This document shows, in pieces, positions 61,549 through 64,000 of a stretch of DNA of 64,000 nucleotides. Position 1 is the stretch's first letter. Every line of letters starts with the position of its first letter. This DNA is from SMWC01 sp045561055 (GTDB taxonomy: Bacteria > Pseudomonadota > Gammaproteobacteria > Steroidobacterales > Rariloculaceae), in contig JBJKYL010000003.1 in assembly GCA_045561055.1 (NCBI GenBank), forward strand, positions 1 to 64,000, read 5' to 3'. A program made the translations under genes and the position numbers. Under the pieces are notes generated by a model. That model saw only the letters and a list, made by a program, of their open reading frames with translations, did not search any database and had not been told where the DNA came from.

Positions 61549-62802
61549 ATGAGTGAGAAGCATCTAGCAATAAGAAAACAATGGTTATCCGCGTGTGCTG
61601 CGGTCTTAGTCATCAATGGTCTGCAGGTGTTCGTTACAAACTCGACTGTGCATGCACAGGTTGTCGAGGGGCAGGTTGTCGACGCGAACGGAGCGCCTGC
61701 CTACCAAGTCGATCCCTTCTGGCCGAAAACGCTTCCCAACAAGTGGAGCATGCAACAGGTCACCGGGATCGGTGTCGACGACATGGACATCGTCTGGTTT
61801 CTGAATCGTCCGAACGCACCCGATGCCCTCGAGATCATCGCCGAACATGATCCGCGGGCGGTGCTGTGTTGTGTAATCGGCCCCGAGATCATCGCGCTGG
61901 ATCAGGACGGCGATGTCGTGCACGCGTGGGACAGACCGCACTATCCCGGCTGGCCGGGCGGGCTCCAGACGGTAATTGCGGACAGCCAGGGTTACGTCTG
62001 GGTTGGTGGTACCAGGCCGCGGGAAAGCATCCAGAAGTTCACTCGCGACGGTGAACTTATATGGGACTTCGGTCATCGTGTGCCGGAAGGCGTACAGTGG
62101 GTCGAGAACAACCAGGAAGTCGACGAATTCGCCCAGAAGGGGCGGTTCCAGATCGACGAGGTCGCCAACGAGATCTACATCATTGACCAGAAGCGCGTGG
62201 TTGTCTTCGATGCCTCGACCGGCGAGTTTAAGCGTGGCTGGGGCGGCCACGGGATGCCGTTAAGTGAGATCACGAACGACCCGATTCCTGGCTACAAATG
62301 GGATGGCGGGCCGCCGCCCGAGGAGCCAAACTTCGTTCCGGCTTTGCACTTCGTTGAGATTTCAAATGACCGGTTGGTCTACATCGGTGAGCGGGGCCAG
62401 AACCGGATTCAGGTGTTTACGACCGATGGTGATTGGCAGCAGGATATTTATGTCAGTCCTGAAACACCGGGCCAACGCGCCTGCGGTAGTGACGAAAATA
62501 AAGAGATTAACGGCGTCGCCTTTATGCCAAACCCTTGCGGCACGATGTACAAAATGGTTATTTCTGTTGATCCGGAGCAGAAGTACCTATTTGTTGCTGA
62601 TGCCATGAATAACGTGATCTGGTCCGTCGATCGTCGTAGTGGTGAGACGCTAGGTCACTTCGGTAGCCCTGGTCGATTGGCCGGTCAGCTGAACTTCCCG
62701 AATGCTATTGCTATGGATTCCAAGGGAAATATCTACACCGGAGAAGTTCAAACCGGGAAACGGATTCAGAAGTTCGCGCCTGTGATGGCGGTCGGTCGAT
62801 AG
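61549..62802 (+). CDS. Exported NHL-type beta-propeller protein
   Basis: 417 residues from ATG 61549, preceded by AAGGGAG at 61534-61540; the frame opens at TTG 61516. A signal peptide ends near VHAQ. Propeller repeats show as ...YVWVGG, ESIQKFTRDGELIWDFG, IQVFTTDGDWQQDIY, YLFVADAMNNVIWSVDRRSG and GNIYTGEVQTGKRIQKF. This family of exported six-bladed propellers is frequent in marine gammaproteobacteria; the role is unknown. The first two thirds use GC-rich codons; the last third is closer to the genome average. Confidence 0.85.
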   Translation: MSEKHLAIRKQWLSACAAVLVINGLQVFVTNSTVHAQVVEGQVVDANGAPAYQVDPFWPKTLPNKWSMQQVTGIGVDDMDIVWFLNRPNAPDALEIIAEHDPRAVLCCVIGPEIIALDQDGDVVHAWDRPHYPGWPGGLQTVIADSQGYVWVGGTRPRESIQKFTRDGELIWDFGHRVPEGVQWVENNQEVDEFAQKGRFQIDEVANEIYIIDQKRVVVFDASTGEFKRGWGGHGMPLSEITNDPIPGYKWDGGPPPEEPNFVPALHFVEISNDRLVYIGERGQNRIQVFTTDGDWQQDIYVSPETPGQRACGSDENKEINGVAFMPNPCGTMYKMVISVDPEQKYLFVADAMNNVIWSVDRRSGETLGHFGSPGRLAGQLNFPNAIAMDSKGNIYTGEVQTGKRIQKFAPVMAVGR

Positions 62803-62886
62803 GGTGACAACTGATCTATACTGAAATGGGGTCTCTGAAAAGGCTGACTCAATAGTCATTTTATGCTGAGTTAAAGTGAAAATGTC

Positions 62887-63099
62887 CTACTGAGTTTCGC
62901 ATTCATAGCGGGGTAGGGATTCGCTGAGCGCGAGCCAGTACTGTTCTCGGGTAATGGGTACCGTGAACGCCAGTAGATCTGTGATCGTTATCTCGTGATC
63001 CAAGCGGGTCTGATCCTCGCTCTGAGGTGTGCCATTGAAGTCGAAGTATGGGAAGTTAATTCGCGAGGTCTTGACGACTAGTGTGCCTCCCTCTCGCCT
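62887..63099 (-). pseudogene. C-terminal remnant of a DUF6152-associated exported protein
   Basis: Read on the minus strand, this stretch encodes REGGTLVVKTSRINFPYFDF then NGTPQ and about 45 further residues to a stop. It matches the C-terminal domain of the gene at 12099 (VGDTLEVLTTRVGWPYFDDN then GTPQ). The N-terminal half and start are absent: upstream, the similarity stops near 63100, and a TAA lies in frame beyond it. About 70 codons survive. Confidence 0.6.
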
Positions 63100-63116
63100 T
63101 ACAAAACATGGTGGCC

Positions 63117-63356
63117 AAAAGGCGTTATCCTGCAGCTTTGCTTACGGCCGGCGAGAACGATTCACGCGTTCACGCGCGAAAGATGGCAGCCGCCCTACAG
63201 AATGCAACGAATGGTGATCCACACGAAGATCCGATCTTGCTTTGGGTTGACCGTTCGGCAGGCCACGGTCACGGGAAACCGCTTGAGAGTCGTGTTGCAG
63301 AGATGGCAGACGAGGTCTCTTTTATGGCCTGGCAGCTCGGTCTCAATGACCGATGA
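63117..63356 (+). pseudogene. C-terminal remnant of a prolyl oligopeptidase (S9)
   Basis: The plus-strand frame reads KRRYPAALLTAGENDSRVHA, then ARKMAAALQ, ILLWVDRSAGHGHGKPLE and a final MAWQLG. This is the end of an S9 serine peptidase catalytic domain: the Asp of GEND and the His of AGHGHG are kept, but the Ser nucleophile region and the N-terminal propeller are missing. About 80 codons remain, directly beside the other remnant. Confidence 0.65.
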
Positions 63357-63373
63357 GACGCACCTCGATCCGC

Positions 63374-63379
63374 TATAAT
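63374..63379 (+). promoter_or_regulatory. -10 element for tRNA-Leu
   Basis: A perfect TATAAT 21 bases before the tRNA, followed by a CG-rich start region typical of stable RNA promoters. No good -35 is seen. Confidence 0.5.
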
Positions 63380-63400
63380 GTCTGTCTCGGGCTGTAGTGA

Positions 63401-63485
<85 letters not shown>

Positions 63486-63546
63486 CAGCGTCAATATCGT
63501 TGTACTAAACTAGTTAAGGAGTGGCTGAAAGCACCAGCTGAAATTT

Positions 63547-64000
63547 GTGAACGCAATTACTGATAATCCCGTAGACGTGTCGGTTGAGATGCCGGGCGGC
63601 CTAGAGCGCTGTATGACCGTGCGTGTACCGAATACTGAAATCGAGCAGGAGGTTAGTCTGCGGTTGATGCGTGTCGGACGTACGGCAAAGATAAAAGGAT
63701 TTCGGCCCGGTAAGATCCCGAGCAAGATTGTCCAGCAGCGTTATGGTGACCAGGTCCGCCAGGAAGTTATTACTGATCTCATCCGCTCAAGTTATTCGCG
63801 CGCCCTTGTTCAAGAAGAGTTGAGGCCGGCTGGCGGTCCTAGTATCGAGCGAGTGAGCGGTGAGGATGATGAACAATTCTCGTTTCGCGCGACATTCGAA
63901 GTTTACCCAGAGATTACGCTGTCGTCTTTGGAGACGATTTCAATCGAGAAACCTAGCGTTGAGATCACCGATGCCGACACGGAGGAGATGCTGGAGCGCC
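63547..64000 (+). CDS. tig: Trigger factor (partial, runs off the window)
   Basis: A ribosome-bound chaperone with prolyl isomerase activity. The first ~151 residues are present: the ribosome-binding N-terminal domain with its signature GFRPGKIP (after the Lys-rich KIKG), then VIVQQRYG-like KIVQQRYGDQVRQEV and the FEVYPEI strand leading to the PPIase domain. GTG 63547 is the likely start; AAGGAG lies too far upstream (63516) to be its ribosome site, and an in-frame GTG at 63577 is an alternative. clpP, clpX and lon would normally follow. Confidence 0.93.
   Translation, partial: MNAITDNPVDVSVEMPGGLERCMTVRVPNTEIEQEVSLRLMRVGRTAKIKGFRPGKIPSKIVQQRYGDQVRQEVITDLIRSSYSRALVQEELRPAGGPSIERVSGEDDEQFSFRATFEVYPEITLSSLETISIEKPSVEITDADTEEMLER

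Overview
The window looks like chromosome of a Gammaproteobacterium, probably from an uncultured, likely aquatic lineage. The evidence is gene order: asd-fimV-truA, then accD-folC-SPOR-cvpA-purF; glyA-nrdR-ribD-ribE-ribB-ribH-nusB-thiL-pgpA; the EF-P lysylation set epmB-efp-epmA beside psd; and folD followed by a Pro-Arg-His-Lys tRNA cluster with tRNA-Leu and tig further on. Base composition is moderate. Many starts are GTG or TTG, and every tRNA I checked encodes its own CCA.

Layout. 1-15.6 kb is largely accessory: an exported MBL-fold hydrolase of GC-rich codon use, a short remnant of another gene, an AT-rich NTF2-like gene, then tadA, mltF, a YbdG-type channel and a lipoprotein sulfatase. 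A cluster of exported proteins follows, with three or four DUF6152-type proteins, two secreted alpha/beta hydrolases, a DoxX-like membrane protein and small unknowns. 15.7-25.8 kb holds tRNA-Ser, crcB, an FAD-linked 2-hydroxyacid oxidase, DUF1820, a YycJ-like hydrolase, purL, ettA and an HDAC-family deacetylase. 25.9-33.3 kb is the glyA/riboflavin/thiamine/phospholipid block; glyA is broken by an apparent one-base frameshift. 33.3-35.8 kb is a rubrerythrin / Fe-S protein / DUF3501 operon with a long leader rich in inverted repeats. 35.9-49.8 kb is housekeeping: parE-parC, EF-P and its modification enzymes, psd, a SCO protein, prmB, aroC, asd, fimV and truA. 49.9-57.2 kb carries accD-folC-SPOR-cvpA-purF, then lpxH, a periplasmic cyclophilin and folD on the minus strand.

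57.3-63.5 kb is the most unusual part. Four tRNA genes are followed not by tRNA-Leu and tig directly but by about 5.6 kb of accessory DNA: a TonB-dependent receptor, an exported lectin-fold-like protein, an exported beta-propeller, and two truncated genes whose N-termini are missing at a shared junction. tRNA-Leu and tig resume after it, and tig runs off the window.

No CRISPR array, phage, transposase, riboswitch of a known class or rRNA was seen. The best candidates for undescribed biology are the exported DUF6152/hydrolase cluster, the rubrerythrin leader, and the tRNA-flanked accessory segment with its gene debris.
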